Origin: Natrinema altunense
Lineage (GTDB): Archaea > Halobacteriota > Halobacteria > Halobacteriales > Natrialbaceae
DNA length: 64,000 bases
Direction of reading: 5' to 3'
NCBI RefSeq assembly: GCF_000731985.1
Contig: NZ_JNCS01000003.1
Span: 372,001 to 436,000 of the forward strand
The notes beneath the pieces were generated by a model, which saw only the letters and a list, made by a program, of their open reading frames with translations, ran no database searches and was not told where the DNA came from. This document shows, in pieces, positions 26,991-35,622 of the stretch (position 1 is the first letter of the stretch; each line of letters opens with the position of its first letter). The position numbers and the translations under genes were made by a program.

Positions 26991-27694
26991 TCCCGATCAC
27001 CCACCGAGACGGTGACGTGGTCGCCGTCCTCGAGGGCGAGTTCCTCGCGCAGTTTGTCGGGGGCGATGACCTCGAGCTGGTCGTCGTCGTGATGGGTGCG
27101 CTCGGGGGCGATAGTGTAGGCGTCGTCGTAGGTCGCGCCATCGGCGGTCTCGATCGTCGCGGGGTAACAGACGGCGGGGCCGTAGGTCCGGTCGTCGGAC
27201 TCCCAGCCGTCGATCGGGACGGGCTCGAGCGAGGCCATGGCGCTGCGCCGGCGGACGCTGTCCTCGCGGAGGTCGACGTTCAGCGTGCCGGGGAACGGCT
27301 CGTAGCCGAGTCGGTCCTCGAACTGGCGCTTGTAGCCGGGCAGGGAGATGTAGTGGCGACCTTCGCCCATCCCGCTGGTGACGGTGCCCTCGAGTGCGAC
27401 CTGCGCGTCCGTCTCGAAGATGCGACGGTAGTCCTCGTACTCGGCGTGGAGGGTTCGCTCGCCGGTCTCCGTGACGGCGACCCACTGGCCGTCGTTGACC
27501 GTATCGCGTTCGAGCAGGCCGGCGCTCTCCAGACGCTGGAGTCGTCGGGAAGCGGTCTGGTTCGACGCGTCGAGGCGGTCCGCGAGATGGGAGCAGGAAA
27601 TCTTGACGTCGCCCTCGAGTCCTCCCTCGAGCGCGAGGAGTTTGAGCACGGCGAGTTCGTCGTGCCCGACGGCGGACTCGGCTAGCACAGACAT
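26987..27694 (-). CDS. rbkR: Bifunctional transcriptional regulator / CTP-dependent riboflavin kinase
   Basis: 235 aa. The first ~95 residues are a winged HTH ([43 protein letters not shown]). Residues ~100-235 are the archaeal DUF120 kinase, which makes FMN using CTP rather than [38 protein letters not shown], then CYPATI and [19 protein letters not shown]. Members of this family are known to repress riboflavin genes in response to FMN. Here it heads a two-gene operon with ribB, and an inverted repeat at 27744-27759 lies upstream, consistent with autoregulation. Confidence 0.93.
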   Translation of the reverse strand: MSVLAESAVGHDELAVLKLLALEGGLEGDVKISCSHLADRLDASNQTASRRLQRLESAGLLERDTVNDGQWVAVTETGERTLHAEYEDYRRIFETDAQVALEGTVTSGMGEGRHYISLPGYKRQFEDRLGYEPFPGTLNVDLREDSVRRRSAMASLEPVPIDGWESDDRTYGPAVCYPATIETADGATYDDAYTIAPERTHHDDDQLEVIAPDKLREELALEDGDHVTVSVGDRE

Positions 27695-27743
27695 ACACGT
27701 CCGTATTCCCTAAGCCGGTAAAAGCATATCGAAAGTGGCATGC

Positions 27744-27759
27744 GTCACGGAACTGTGAC
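27744..27759. promoter_or_regulatory. Inverted repeat upstream of rbkR, candidate operator
   Basis: GTCAC-GGAACT-GTGAC, 5-bp arms with a 6-bp centre, lies 50-65 nt upstream of the rbkR start. A CTTTTACC TATA-like stretch (minus strand, about 27717-27724) lies between it and the gene. The site could bind RbkR. It is also 220 bp upstream of the glycan operon, so it might serve either side. Confidence 0.35.
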
Positions 27760-27801
27760 GGGGTTCACGAACGTTTATCGCGTACTCGAAGGTGTCGAGC
27801 C

Positions 27802-27817
27802 GTGGCCAAAAGGCCAC
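27802..27817 (+). other. Hairpin in the leader of the glycan operon
   Basis: GTGGCC-AAAA-GGCCAC forms a perfect 6-bp stem with a 4-nt A loop. It lies 163 nt upstream of the first glycosyltransferase ATG (27980), after a CGTTTATCG TATA-like stretch near 27770. If transcription starts near 27800, the hairpin caps the 5' end of a ~180-nt leader, unusual in an organism with mostly leaderless mRNAs. Confidence 0.3.
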
Positions 27818-27979
27818 CGATCCTGCGAGTTCCGCCCGGCGGTCACCGATCGCGGACTCGTGGCGTGCCCCGCAAGCGACGGCACCAGTCCGGATCGATG
27901 ACAGTCACAGTCGTCTCACCGTGCACAATGCAAGCCGACGGGCTTTGCAGCGGACCGTTGAGCGTTGAGGCGTACTCGC

Positions 27980-29143
27980 ATGAAGCGTCTCCTCGAGGTC
28001 CTGTTCGGGGTCGTCGCGCTGACCGGTTTGCCGTATCTGATCTACCTCGGCGTCTACTATCTCCGGCGGCCGTCGGGAACGCCCGCCGAGACCTGGCCGC
28101 GAGAACCCTCGGTGAGCATCGTCCTGCCGACGTACAACGAGGCCGCGATCGTCGAGTCGAAACTCGAGGAACTCGTCGAACTCGACTACCCGATGGATCG
28201 GGTCGAGATCGTCGTGGTCGACTCGAGCGACGACGGAACGGCCGACCTGGTCGAGACCTTCTTCGCCGGCCGCCGGGAACCGAAGCTGACGCTCATCCGC
28301 GAGGACGAGCGTCGGGGGTTGGCACCCGCGCTGAACGAGGCCTACGCCGCCGCGGCGAACGAAGTCGTCGTCAAGACCGACTGCGACTCCCGGATCGCAG
28401 CGGACGCCCTCCGTACGGCCGTCTCGAATCTGGCCGACCCGTCCGTCGCGGCGGTGACGGGGCGCAATGCGGACGTCATCGGAGAGAGCGAAGTCGAGCG
28501 CGGGTACCGCGACATCCAGACGATGATCCAGGTCTTGGAATCGCATATCGACTCGACGCTGATCTTCCACGGGCCGTTCTCGGCGTTCGAGCGCGACGCG
28601 ATCGTCCCGATCGACGAGGACTCGATCGCCGACGACACCGAACTCGCCCTCAAGATCCGGCGCAACGGGGGCCGCGTCGTCTTCGATCCGGCCATCCGCT
28701 ACAAGGAAGCCGCCCACTCCGAGTTCGGCAAGCGCCGCGAGCAAAAGGACCGGCGCGCGATGGGGCTGCTCCGGCTCCTGTGGCGACAGCGCGACGCGCT
28801 CGGCCGACACGGGGCCTACGGCCGCGTCGTCCTCCCCTTCAACTGGTGGTTTATGATCGTTTCACCGTGGCTCGTCGCGACCGGCATCGGCGTGGCGACG
28901 ATCGGATCGCTGGCCGTCCTCGGCCCGCTCGGGCTGGCGACGCCCATCGGCGTCCTCGCGTTCACGGCGCTCGGTTCTCGCGACGCGCTCGGCCCGGCCC
29001 AACCGCTGTACGCGCTGTTCGACAGTCAGATCTCGCTGTTTCGGGCGAGCGTCTCGCTCCTCCGCGCCCGCGCCACCGGCAACGAGGAGACCCATGACGG
29101 TACCTGGTCGCCCGACCGGGAGCTCCGGGAGGTGTTACAGTGA
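27980..29143 (+). CDS. Glycosyltransferase family 2, membrane type
   Basis: 387 aa. An N-terminal signal-anchor helix (LLEVLFGVVALTGLPYLIYLG) precedes a GT-A domain: SIVLPTYNEAAIVE, EIVVVDSSDDGTADL, then the metal-binding VVKTDCDSR (DxD-type) and the acceptor motif DSIADDTELALKIRRNGG. Two or three membrane helices follow (WWFMIVSPWLVATGIGVATIGSLAVL). This is the layout of processive or lipid-acceptor GT2 enzymes that act at the cytoplasmic face. ATG 27980 is chosen over the TTG at 27965. It is the first of six genes joined by 4-nt overlaps and probably starts assembly of a surface glycan. Confidence 0.88.
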   Translation: MKRLLEVLFGVVALTGLPYLIYLGVYYLRRPSGTPAETWPREPSVSIVLPTYNEAAIVESKLEELVELDYPMDRVEIVVVDSSDDGTADLVETFFAGRREPKLTLIREDERRGLAPALNEAYAAAANEVVVKTDCDSRIAADALRTAVSNLADPSVAAVTGRNADVIGESEVERGYRDIQTMIQVLESHIDSTLIFHGPFSAFERDAIVPIDEDSIADDTELALKIRRNGGRVVFDPAIRYKEAAHSEFGKRREQKDRRAMGLLRLLWRQRDALGRHGAYGRVVLPFNWWFMIVSPWLVATGIGVATIGSLAVLGPLGLATPIGVLAFTALGSRDALGPAQPLYALFDSQISLFRASVSLLRARATGNEETHDGTWSPDRELREVLQ

Positions 29144-30324
29144 CTGACGTGGCGATCCTCCACGACCGCTTCCCCGGCATCGGCGGCGGCGAGGAGTTCG
29201 CGATCGAGGCCGCCAGGGTGCTCGACGCCCCGATCTACACGACCTACGTCGCCGCGGACACGGAACTGCCCCCCGATATCGAGGTGATCCCGTTCCAGCA
29301 ATCGAAGTACACGTCGCTCCCGTGGCGCCCCTTCCTCGAGTGGAAAAACGAGGGTCTGAACCCCCTCGAGACGCTGAACGTGGCGCTCGACCTGACCGAC
29401 GCTCACCCGGCCCTCACGGAGTACGACGTGGTCCTCGAGAGCGCGCCGCTGTCGAAGTACTACGTCCCCGACGTGGGCCAGCGGATCGTTCACTACCCAC
29501 ATAGCCCGCCGCGATGGCTGTACGATCTCTATCGGGACCGGCTCTCGTCGTTCCAGTTGCCGTTCGTCGGGATCGGTCTCAAGGCGTACGCGAAGGCGTG
29601 GCGCGCGCTCGACAAGGAGGCCAACGACTACGTCGATCGGTTCGTCGCGAACAGCGAACTGGTCCGGGACCGCATCCGGCAGTTCTACGACCGCGACGCT
29701 GCGGTGGTCTACCCGCCGGTCACCGGCGACTGGCGCAACGAGGGTGACGACGGCTACTTCGTCACCTGGTCCCGGCTCGCCCCCGAGAAGCGGATCGATC
29801 TGATCGCGACGGCGTTTGCGGGGCTCGACGAACGCCTCGTGATCGCCGGCGACGGCGAACAGCGCGACCGACTCGAGGCGGTCGCCGCGAACTCCGACAA
29901 CATCGAGGTCCGGGGCTACGTCGAGGACATCGAGTCGCTCGTCGCGCGAGCGACCGCGGTCGTCTACGCGCCGAAACGGGAGGATTTCGGCCTCGTCGGG
30001 GCCGAGGCCATGATGGCCGGCAAGCCACTGCTCGGCGTCGACGAGGGGTTCACGCGGTATCAGGTCCGGGAGGGACGAACCGGGCTCTGCTTCGAGCCGA
30101 CGGTCGCGTCCGTCCGCGAGACGGTCCGACGGTTCGATCCCGACGACTTCGACGCCGACGAGATCCGCGCTGCGGCCCGCCGCTACGAGTACGACCGCTT
30201 CGCGGCGGGGCTTCGCGAGGTCGTCGCCGAGACGGCGGCCGTCGACGCTCCCCCGGACTCGGACCGCGCGGACGACGCCCACGGACCCGAACGGCGGCGT
30301 CCCGAGGGGGTGCTCGATCCGTGA
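29140..30324 (+). CDS. Glycosyltransferase family 4
   Basis: 394 aa GT-B enzyme. N-terminal half: VAILHDRFPGIGGGEEFAIE (nucleotide-sugar Gly loop). C-terminal half: YFVTWSRLAPEKRIDLIATAF, VIAGDGEQRDRL and the donor-binding PKREDFGLVGAEAMMAGKP with the EX7E arrangement typical of GT4. The GTG start at 29140 overlaps the previous stop by 4 nt (GTGA). The C-terminal ~25 residues are an acidic, Pro/Arg-rich tail. Sugar specificity is unknown. It resembles the GT4 enzyme at 62580 in overall design. Confidence 0.9.
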   Translation: MTDVAILHDRFPGIGGGEEFAIEAARVLDAPIYTTYVAADTELPPDIEVIPFQQSKYTSLPWRPFLEWKNEGLNPLETLNVALDLTDAHPALTEYDVVLESAPLSKYYVPDVGQRIVHYPHSPPRWLYDLYRDRLSSFQLPFVGIGLKAYAKAWRALDKEANDYVDRFVANSELVRDRIRQFYDRDAAVVYPPVTGDWRNEGDDGYFVTWSRLAPEKRIDLIATAFAGLDERLVIAGDGEQRDRLEAVAANSDNIEVRGYVEDIESLVARATAVVYAPKREDFGLVGAEAMMAGKPLLGVDEGFTRYQVREGRTGLCFEPTVASVRETVRRFDPDDFDADEIRAAARRYEYDRFAAGLREVVAETAAVDAPPDSDRADDAHGPERRRPEGVLDP

Positions 30325-31415
30325 CGACGAGGACGACCGCACCCGATCGAGGCGGTAACTCAACGACTCGAGCGCCGACCGAGACGCCGCGTCCGCGGCG
30401 AGGGGCGACGAGCGATCGGTGTCTGCTCTATCAGAACAGCGACGCACACCCAGCCCACCGGGTCTTCGCCGACGCCGTGAGCGCCGATCGCCGCCACTTC
30501 GAAACCGGCACTCGACCGCCCGAACCGGGCGGCAACACCAACCGGACTCTCGACCGGCTTCGAACCGCCGGGACGTTGCCCGCCTACGAGACTGTCATCG
30601 CGGAGGGGAGCGCCCCGCTCCAGACGGGACTCGCCTACAAACTACGCCATCCGGGGACGACCCTCGTCTACCTCGCCGCGGACGAGACCTTTTATACGCT
30701 CGCCGAACGGCCGACACGACACCTCTGGCGCGGCCTCAGACCCCTCACGAACCGGCTGCTCGACGGCGTGATCGCGGTCGGCCGCGACGCCTCCCGCTGG
30801 GCGCGGCCGTACATCGGCGACGTCCCGGTCGCGTACGTTCGGCCCCCGATCGCCGACGCGAAGTACGAACGGCTCGCCGCGCTCTCCCCGCGTTCGCCCG
30901 CGGACCCGTTTACCGTTCTCTCGGCGGGCGAGGCCAAACCCGCGAACGGCTACGATCGGCTGGCTCGAGCGGTCGAGCGGGTCGCCGGGGTCGTCGAGGT
31001 CGACGTTCGACTGGTCGTCCTCGGAGCGGGCCACGACGAGCAGCCGTACGCGGCACTGCCCCGCGTCGTCACGCCCGGCTTCGTCGATCCGGACGCGTTC
31101 GCCGACTGGTTCGACCGCGCGAGCGTCTACGTTCAGTCCTCGCGGGGCGACGCGTTTCCCGTCGCCGCGCTCGAGGGGCTCCTCTCGGGAACGCCGACGA
31201 TCGTCACCGAGGCGACCGGGGTCCGAGAGCTACTGCCGGCTCGACAGGTCGTCCCGCCGACCGAAGCGGGCCTGTTCGACGGGCTGGTGGCGTTCGCCGA
31301 CCTGTCGCCCGCGGCGCGGCGGTCCGTCGCGAGCGACCAGCGGAGCCTCGTCACTGACCTGACCGAATCGAACCAGCGAGACCGCTTCAGTGTCGCACTC
31401 GAGCGATTCACATGA
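30321..31415 (+). CDS. Glycosyltransferase, GT4-like
   Basis: 364 aa. The first ~30 residues are a Thr/Arg/Pro-rich leader. A GT-B fold follows: an N-terminal domain with LAYKLRHPGTTLVYLAAD, then FTVLSAGEAKPANGYDRLARAVE, VVLGAGHDEQPY and the donor site SSRGDAFPVAALEGLLSGTP followed by TEATGVRELL. The N-terminal domain is short, so acceptor binding may be reduced to a minimal pocket. GTG 30321 overlaps the previous stop by 4 nt. It may act on the product of the two upstream transferases. Confidence 0.82.
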   Translation: MTTRTTAPDRGGNSTTRAPTETPRPRRGATSDRCLLYQNSDAHPAHRVFADAVSADRRHFETGTRPPEPGGNTNRTLDRLRTAGTLPAYETVIAEGSAPLQTGLAYKLRHPGTTLVYLAADETFYTLAERPTRHLWRGLRPLTNRLLDGVIAVGRDASRWARPYIGDVPVAYVRPPIADAKYERLAALSPRSPADPFTVLSAGEAKPANGYDRLARAVERVAGVVEVDVRLVVLGAGHDEQPYAALPRVVTPGFVDPDAFADWFDRASVYVQSSRGDAFPVAALEGLLSGTPTIVTEATGVRELLPARQVVPPTEAGLFDGLVAFADLSPAARRSVASDQRSLVTDLTESNQRDRFSVALERFT

Positions 31416-32902
31416 CTGGAGACGCCCGTCCGAACGTCGTCGTCCTCTGTCTTGACACCGTCAGGAAGGACGTCTACGACCGGTACGCCGCTCGCCTCCG
31501 GGAGATGGCGACCGTCCGGTTCGAGGGCATGCGGGCGCTCGCCGGCTGGAGCGTCCCGAGCCACGCCGGCCTCCTGACGGGCTCGGTCCCGTCGGAAACG
31601 GGCGTCCACGCCCACCAGCGCCGGTTCGACCCGATCGACGCCGCGGACACTTGGATCGCGGCACTCGAACGGCAGGGATACGAGTCGGTCTGTGTCTCGT
31701 CGAACATCTACGCCAGCCCCGTCTTCGGGTTCGACCGCTTTTTCGATCGCACGGTCCCCATCTCGCCGAGCCGCAGGCTGCCAGCCGGAATGGATGTCCA
31801 GCGCCACATCGCCGATCGGTCGACCGACGGCGTGGAAGCCTATGCCGGTTTCGTCCGGCAGGCCCTCGCGCACGACCACCCGCTGCGCTCGCTGGCCAAC
31901 GGCGTCCTCCTCAAACTGGACGACCTGAGCCGGAGGTTACCGGTCGAGAAACCGACCGACTTCGGCGGCCGCGCGATCGCTCGAACCCTCGAGCGGGCGG
32001 TCACCGAACCCGACGGGCCGGTACTCGCCTTCGCCAATTTCATGGATGCCCACGGCCCGCACACGCCGTTTCGCGGGTTGGACGACTCGATCCACGGCGT
32101 TTCAGCCGACTTCCACTCGAGTTCGTTCCGCGATTCGGACGTAAACGCCGCGGACGGCCTCGGCGAGTTCGGTGCGGCGGTCGAACGCGTCCGGCGGCTG
32201 TACGCGGCGACGGTCGACTACCTCGATCGAGTCGTGGCCGACCTCGTGAGCGCCCTCGAGAGCGGCGACGACCGCGAATCGATCCTGATCGTGACGGCCG
32301 ACCACGGCGAGAACCTCGGCTACGAATCGGACGGCTACCTCATGAATCACATGAGCAGCCTCTCCGAAGGGCTGTTGCACGTCCCGTGCGACATCATCGC
32401 GACCGGTGATCGCCCCCTCGACCTTGCGGTCGACGAGACTCGAGCCGACGACCGGAGCGCGGTCCCTGGCGACACTGCCCGTCCGGTCGACGTCGACGGG
32501 CTCAGTTCCCACGCCGACCTCGGGAGCGTGATCCGAGCGCTCGCGAGCACGGAGCCGTTCGATCCGTTCGCCTTCGAGCGCGAGCGCGCCCGGGCCGAGA
32601 TCGTCGGCTCGGGCTCCGGCATCCCGGAGGGCAGCGACGAATCCTACTGGGACCGGGGCCAGCGGGTCGTCTACCGTGGTGACCGGAAGTACTACCGCGA
32701 CCAACTCGGCACCGAGGCGGTGTACGACGTCTCCGGGCCGCCGTCGAAGCAGGCCGAACGTCCCGACGAGACGGTCCCGGACGGTCTCTTCGCGTCCGCC
32801 TTCGGCGACTGGGTCACCGACGGCGACCACGACGAACGGGCGTTCGGCGAGGCGGTAGACGCGGCGAGCCGTGCGCGACTGGAGGACCTGGGATACCTAT
32901 GA
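31412..32902 (+). CDS. Alkaline phosphatase-superfamily enzyme annotated as sulfatase-like (Ser nucleophile)
   Basis: 496 aa. Metal-binding motifs are present: NVVVLCLDTVRKD at the N-terminus and VTADHGENLGYES in the C-terminal half, with NHMSSLSEGLLHVP after it. The nucleophile segment reads GWSVPSHAGLLTG, putting Ser47 where sulfatases carry formylglycine. The usual [CS]xPxR is changed: Arg becomes His51. Activity could be a Ser-type sulfatase (needing a maturase) or a phospho-transferase/diesterase. No signal peptide or membrane segment is seen. ATG overlaps the previous stop by 4 nt. It ends in LEDLGYL, a tail shared by its three relatives in this cluster. Confidence 0.85.
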   Translation: MTGDARPNVVVLCLDTVRKDVYDRYAARLREMATVRFEGMRALAGWSVPSHAGLLTGSVPSETGVHAHQRRFDPIDAADTWIAALERQGYESVCVSSNIYASPVFGFDRFFDRTVPISPSRRLPAGMDVQRHIADRSTDGVEAYAGFVRQALAHDHPLRSLANGVLLKLDDLSRRLPVEKPTDFGGRAIARTLERAVTEPDGPVLAFANFMDAHGPHTPFRGLDDSIHGVSADFHSSSFRDSDVNAADGLGEFGAAVERVRRLYAATVDYLDRVVADLVSALESGDDRESILIVTADHGENLGYESDGYLMNHMSSLSEGLLHVPCDIIATGDRPLDLAVDETRADDRSAVPGDTARPVDVDGLSSHADLGSVIRALASTEPFDPFAFERERARAEIVGSGSGIPEGSDESYWDRGQRVVYRGDRKYYRDQLGTEAVYDVSGPPSKQAERPDETVPDGLFASAFGDWVTDGDHDERAFGEAVDAASRARLEDLGYL

Positions 32903-34020
32903 CCGATCACACGACGGATACGACACTGTTAGTCACGGTCGACTCGCTCAGAACCGACCACGTCCAGTACATGCCTCGAACCCTAGAATTTCTGGACGCA
33001 ACTCACGACGCTGCCTTCGCCACGAGCACCGCGACGCCCGGCAGCTTCCCGGCCATTATCGGCGGGGAATACCCGGCCGGTAACGGCCTCGAGTCCGAGG
33101 CCAGCGTCGCCCACGAGTTCGAGTCCCACTGCGTCGGGATCACGACGAACCATCTGCTCTCCCAGGAGTACGGCTACGCGGCCGGCTTCGACTCGTTTAC
33201 GTCGCCGAAAGGCGGCGGCGAGTCGCTGAAGGACAAGGGTGCGATCCTGCTCGAGCGGGGTTCGCTCCCCTACAAGCTCGCCAGTTGGGGCTACAACCGG
33301 TACCAGCGGCTCCGGAGCTACGTCGCCGAGACGGCGAAGTCGTTCCGTCCCGCGGCCGCCGTCGTCGACCAGTTCCTGGCCGAGATCGACGGCCACGAGG
33401 GGTGGTTCGGCTGGCTGCATCTCATGGAACCGCACCACCCGTACGATCCCGACGGCGCGACGATCGACCGAGCGCGAGCCCAGCGGGTCACCCGCCGAGT
33501 CCTCGCCGGGCGCGGCTCCGAGGCGGACGAAGCCCTCGTGCGGGACCTCTACCGCCGGGAGATCGCCGAACTCGACGCGGCCCTCGAGACTCTCTGGAAC
33601 GCGATCCCGGACGAGACGCGCGTCGTCTTCTGTGGCGACCACGGCGAGCTGCTCGGCGAGGACGGGCTGTGGGGACACCCCGGCGAAATGCGACCCGAAC
33701 TGCTGAACGTTCCGTTCGGCACGCGGAACGCCCCCGATCTCGGAGAGGTCGTCTCGCTGGTCGACGTCCCGACGATCCTGACGGGGACCGAACACGGCGT
33801 CGGGACGCTCGATCGCGAGGTCGCCTTCGCCGCCTACGGGGACCAGAAAGCCGCCATGACGGCCGCCCACATCGCGACCGGCGACGGCACGTCTCGACTC
33901 GAGGACGGCGAGAAGGTGGCGGACCCCACCCTCGAGCGAGAACTCGAGCGGTTCGATCCCGCCTACGTCGTCAAGGAAGACGCGTTGCAGGAGGATCTGG
34001 AGGACTTGGGCTACGCATGA
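32899..34020 (+). CDS. Alkaline phosphatase-superfamily enzyme annotated as sulfatase-like (Thr nucleophile)
   Basis: 373 aa. It has LLVTVDSLRTDHV (first metal Asp), the nucleophile loop TPGSFPAIIGGEYP with Thr46 at the active position, WLHLMEPHHPYDPD, and VFCGDHGELLGEDGLWGHPG for the second metal. Family relatives in haloarchaea carry TRPSFPAILTG here. Thr at this site is used by phosphodiesterases and phosphotransferases of the superfamily rather than by sulfatases, so a phospho-group transfer or removal on the glycan is plausible. ATG overlaps the previous stop by 4 nt. The C-terminus ends in LEDLGYA. Confidence 0.82.
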   Translation: MTDHTTDTTLLVTVDSLRTDHVQYMPRTLEFLDATHDAAFATSTATPGSFPAIIGGEYPAGNGLESEASVAHEFESHCVGITTNHLLSQEYGYAAGFDSFTSPKGGGESLKDKGAILLERGSLPYKLASWGYNRYQRLRSYVAETAKSFRPAAAVVDQFLAEIDGHEGWFGWLHLMEPHHPYDPDGATIDRARAQRVTRRVLAGRGSEADEALVRDLYRREIAELDAALETLWNAIPDETRVVFCGDHGELLGEDGLWGHPGEMRPELLNVPFGTRNAPDLGEVVSLVDVPTILTGTEHGVGTLDREVAFAAYGDQKAAMTAAHIATGDGTSRLEDGEKVADPTLERELERFDPAYVVKEDALQEDLEDLGYA

Positions 34021-34934
34021 CGGTCGTCGTCCTCGCGCTCGACGCGCTCGATGCCGGGTTGGTCGACCACTTCGACCTCGACGCCGTCCGCCTCGAGTCG
34101 GGTGGCGAGATCGAGACGTTCGCGAACACGCAGGCGGTGCCGTACACGCCGGAGGTCTGGGCGACCGTCGCGACCGGGCTCGAGCCGGCCGAACACGGGA
34201 TCACCGGCGGCGGCACCAGCGAGTGGGCGAACCCGGCTCTCGATCTCGCGTCGACGGTCACCGGTCGCCTCGACGAGTCGACTCGGGGCACGCTCGGCAA
34301 ACTCGTTCGGTCGCGGACCGGCACGCGCGAGCGCATCGGCGAGACGGATCGGGAATCGATGTTCGACGCCGACGACGCGGTCGTCCACAACTGGCCGGGC
34401 GTCCACGACGGCCGGCCGCTCCAGCGAGCCTGGGACCTGATGAACGCCGTTGCGGAGGGGATGCCCCGTCACGAGTTCGAGCGCGAACTGTTCGGGCTCT
34501 GTGCCCAGCAGTTCGGCTGGGCCCGCGAGATGCTCGTGCATCCAGTCTCGATCGCCGGCGTCCACGTCCACACGCTGGATGCCGCGGGTCACGCCTACGC
34601 CGACGACGAGGCCGCACTGGCACGCGCCTACGACCGCGTCGGCGGGTTCGTCGACGAAATCGTCGCCGCCCTCGGCGAGGACGACGACCTCCTCGTCGTC
34701 AGCGACCACGGCATGCGAACCGAATTCTATCCACCCGACGCGGGCGAGAAGCCGGCGAGTCACTCCTGGCGCGCGTACGCGAGTTCCACGGCGGAGACAT
34801 CTCCGAAGTCGGTCTACGACGTGCGCCGGTGGGTCGAGGAGCGCGCGGCGGCGGCCGGCGCGAGCGCGTCCGATGACGACGTGGGAATCGACATGCCGAC
34901 CGAGCGCCTGCGCGAACTCGGCTATCTCGACTGA
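34017..34934 (+). CDS. Type I phosphodiesterase-like alkaline phosphatase family protein
   Basis: 305 aa. The start is MTVVVLALDALDAGLV (metal Asp), then YTPEVWATVATGLEPAEHG with Thr44 as likely nucleophile, HTLDAAGHAY and LVVSDHGMRTEFYPPDAG, the two metal-binding clusters of nucleotide pyrophosphatase/phosphodiesterase enzymes. It is more compact than the two upstream relatives. ATG 34017 overlaps the previous stop by 4 nt and makes it the last gene of the coupled run; the open frame from 33285 is antisense-like and ignored. It ends in LRELGYLD. A 350-bp gene-free stretch follows. Confidence 0.82.
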   Translation: MTVVVLALDALDAGLVDHFDLDAVRLESGGEIETFANTQAVPYTPEVWATVATGLEPAEHGITGGGTSEWANPALDLASTVTGRLDESTRGTLGKLVRSRTGTRERIGETDRESMFDADDAVVHNWPGVHDGRPLQRAWDLMNAVAEGMPRHEFERELFGLCAQQFGWAREMLVHPVSIAGVHVHTLDAAGHAYADDEAALARAYDRVGGFVDEIVAALGEDDDLLVVSDHGMRTEFYPPDAGEKPASHSWRAYASSTAETSPKSVYDVRRWVEERAAAAGASASDDDVGIDMPTERLRELGYLD

Positions 34935-35288
34935 CCGCTACTGATGCTGTGCTGTGGCGCGCGCTGACGGCTGCCCGAGCGCCAGCGAGGGTAGCCGTCG
35001 ATACTGCGCGAGGGATGAGCGAACGCAATAGGCGTGAGCGAATCGGTTGGGGAGGGTGTGGCAATTCCCTGCCGCCACGATAGCAGACCACTTCTCGTCG
35101 GTGTTCGCACGGTACCGTTCGCTTCCACGTTTGCGTAGCAGCTGCCGTTCGTTTTCAGACGGGATGGTCGCGTTCGACCCCCCACGATCGATTTCAGCGA
35201 GGTGCGACCTCGAGTTCACAATCTCGAACAGGAATCGACGCTCACGACACTCGCCGCTTCGCTCCTCGTTGTTGTTCGCGTCGAAAAG
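34935..35288. other. Gene-free interval before the initiator tRNA
   Basis: I see no gene on either strand. Short open frames on both strands here lack start-site signals and family content. The composition is closer to average, with AT-richer patches around 35080-35160. On the minus strand this is the DNA just downstream of the tRNA, so it may hold its terminator. Confidence 0.5.
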
Positions 35289-35363
35289 TAGCGGGAGGTA
35301 GATTTGAACTACCGATCTGCGGGTTATGAGCCCGCCGGAATCTCCTGGCTATCCCATCCCGCT
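35289..35363 (-). tRNA. Initiator tRNA-Met (CAT)
   Basis: 75 nt on the minus strand, no intron and no encoded CCA. The acceptor stem pairs AGCGGGA with TCCCGCT, so the first pair is A1-U72, as in archaeal initiators. The anticodon CAT is at 35326-35328, and the anticodon stem has three consecutive G-C pairs (GGGCTCATAACCC), the hallmark of initiator tRNA. The T arm is readable as GGTAGTTCAAATCTACC. It lies between two halves of the surface-glycan cluster. Confidence 0.93.
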
Positions 35364-35622
35364 GTCCTCCACTCTCTGCTGCCCACGATTAAGGCTTGGT
35401 ATTCGCGTTTCGTCTCCGAATCGCGTATCGTGTGGTTCGATACGGAAGCATCAGTGATGCATTACCGTGTGATCGACTCGCAAAACCCGTTCCGGACGAC
35501 TGTCTACTCGAGACAGTTCGACTCGAGAGCGGCATCTACGATCCCCGTTCGGCGTCGAATCGGACTGTTGTCTGCCCGTAGTCGCCCCATAATTATGGCC
35601 CGTTCCGGTGGAGACGGGCGCA

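Noticed and set aside
27802-28800. Open frame starting with MAKRPP on the plus strand
   Set aside because: From 27980 it only shadows the glycosyltransferase in another frame; the first part has no promoter-supported start.
34922-35301. Several short frames on both strands between 34922 and 35301
   Set aside because: They overlap each other, have no plausible start signals and read like composition artefacts.
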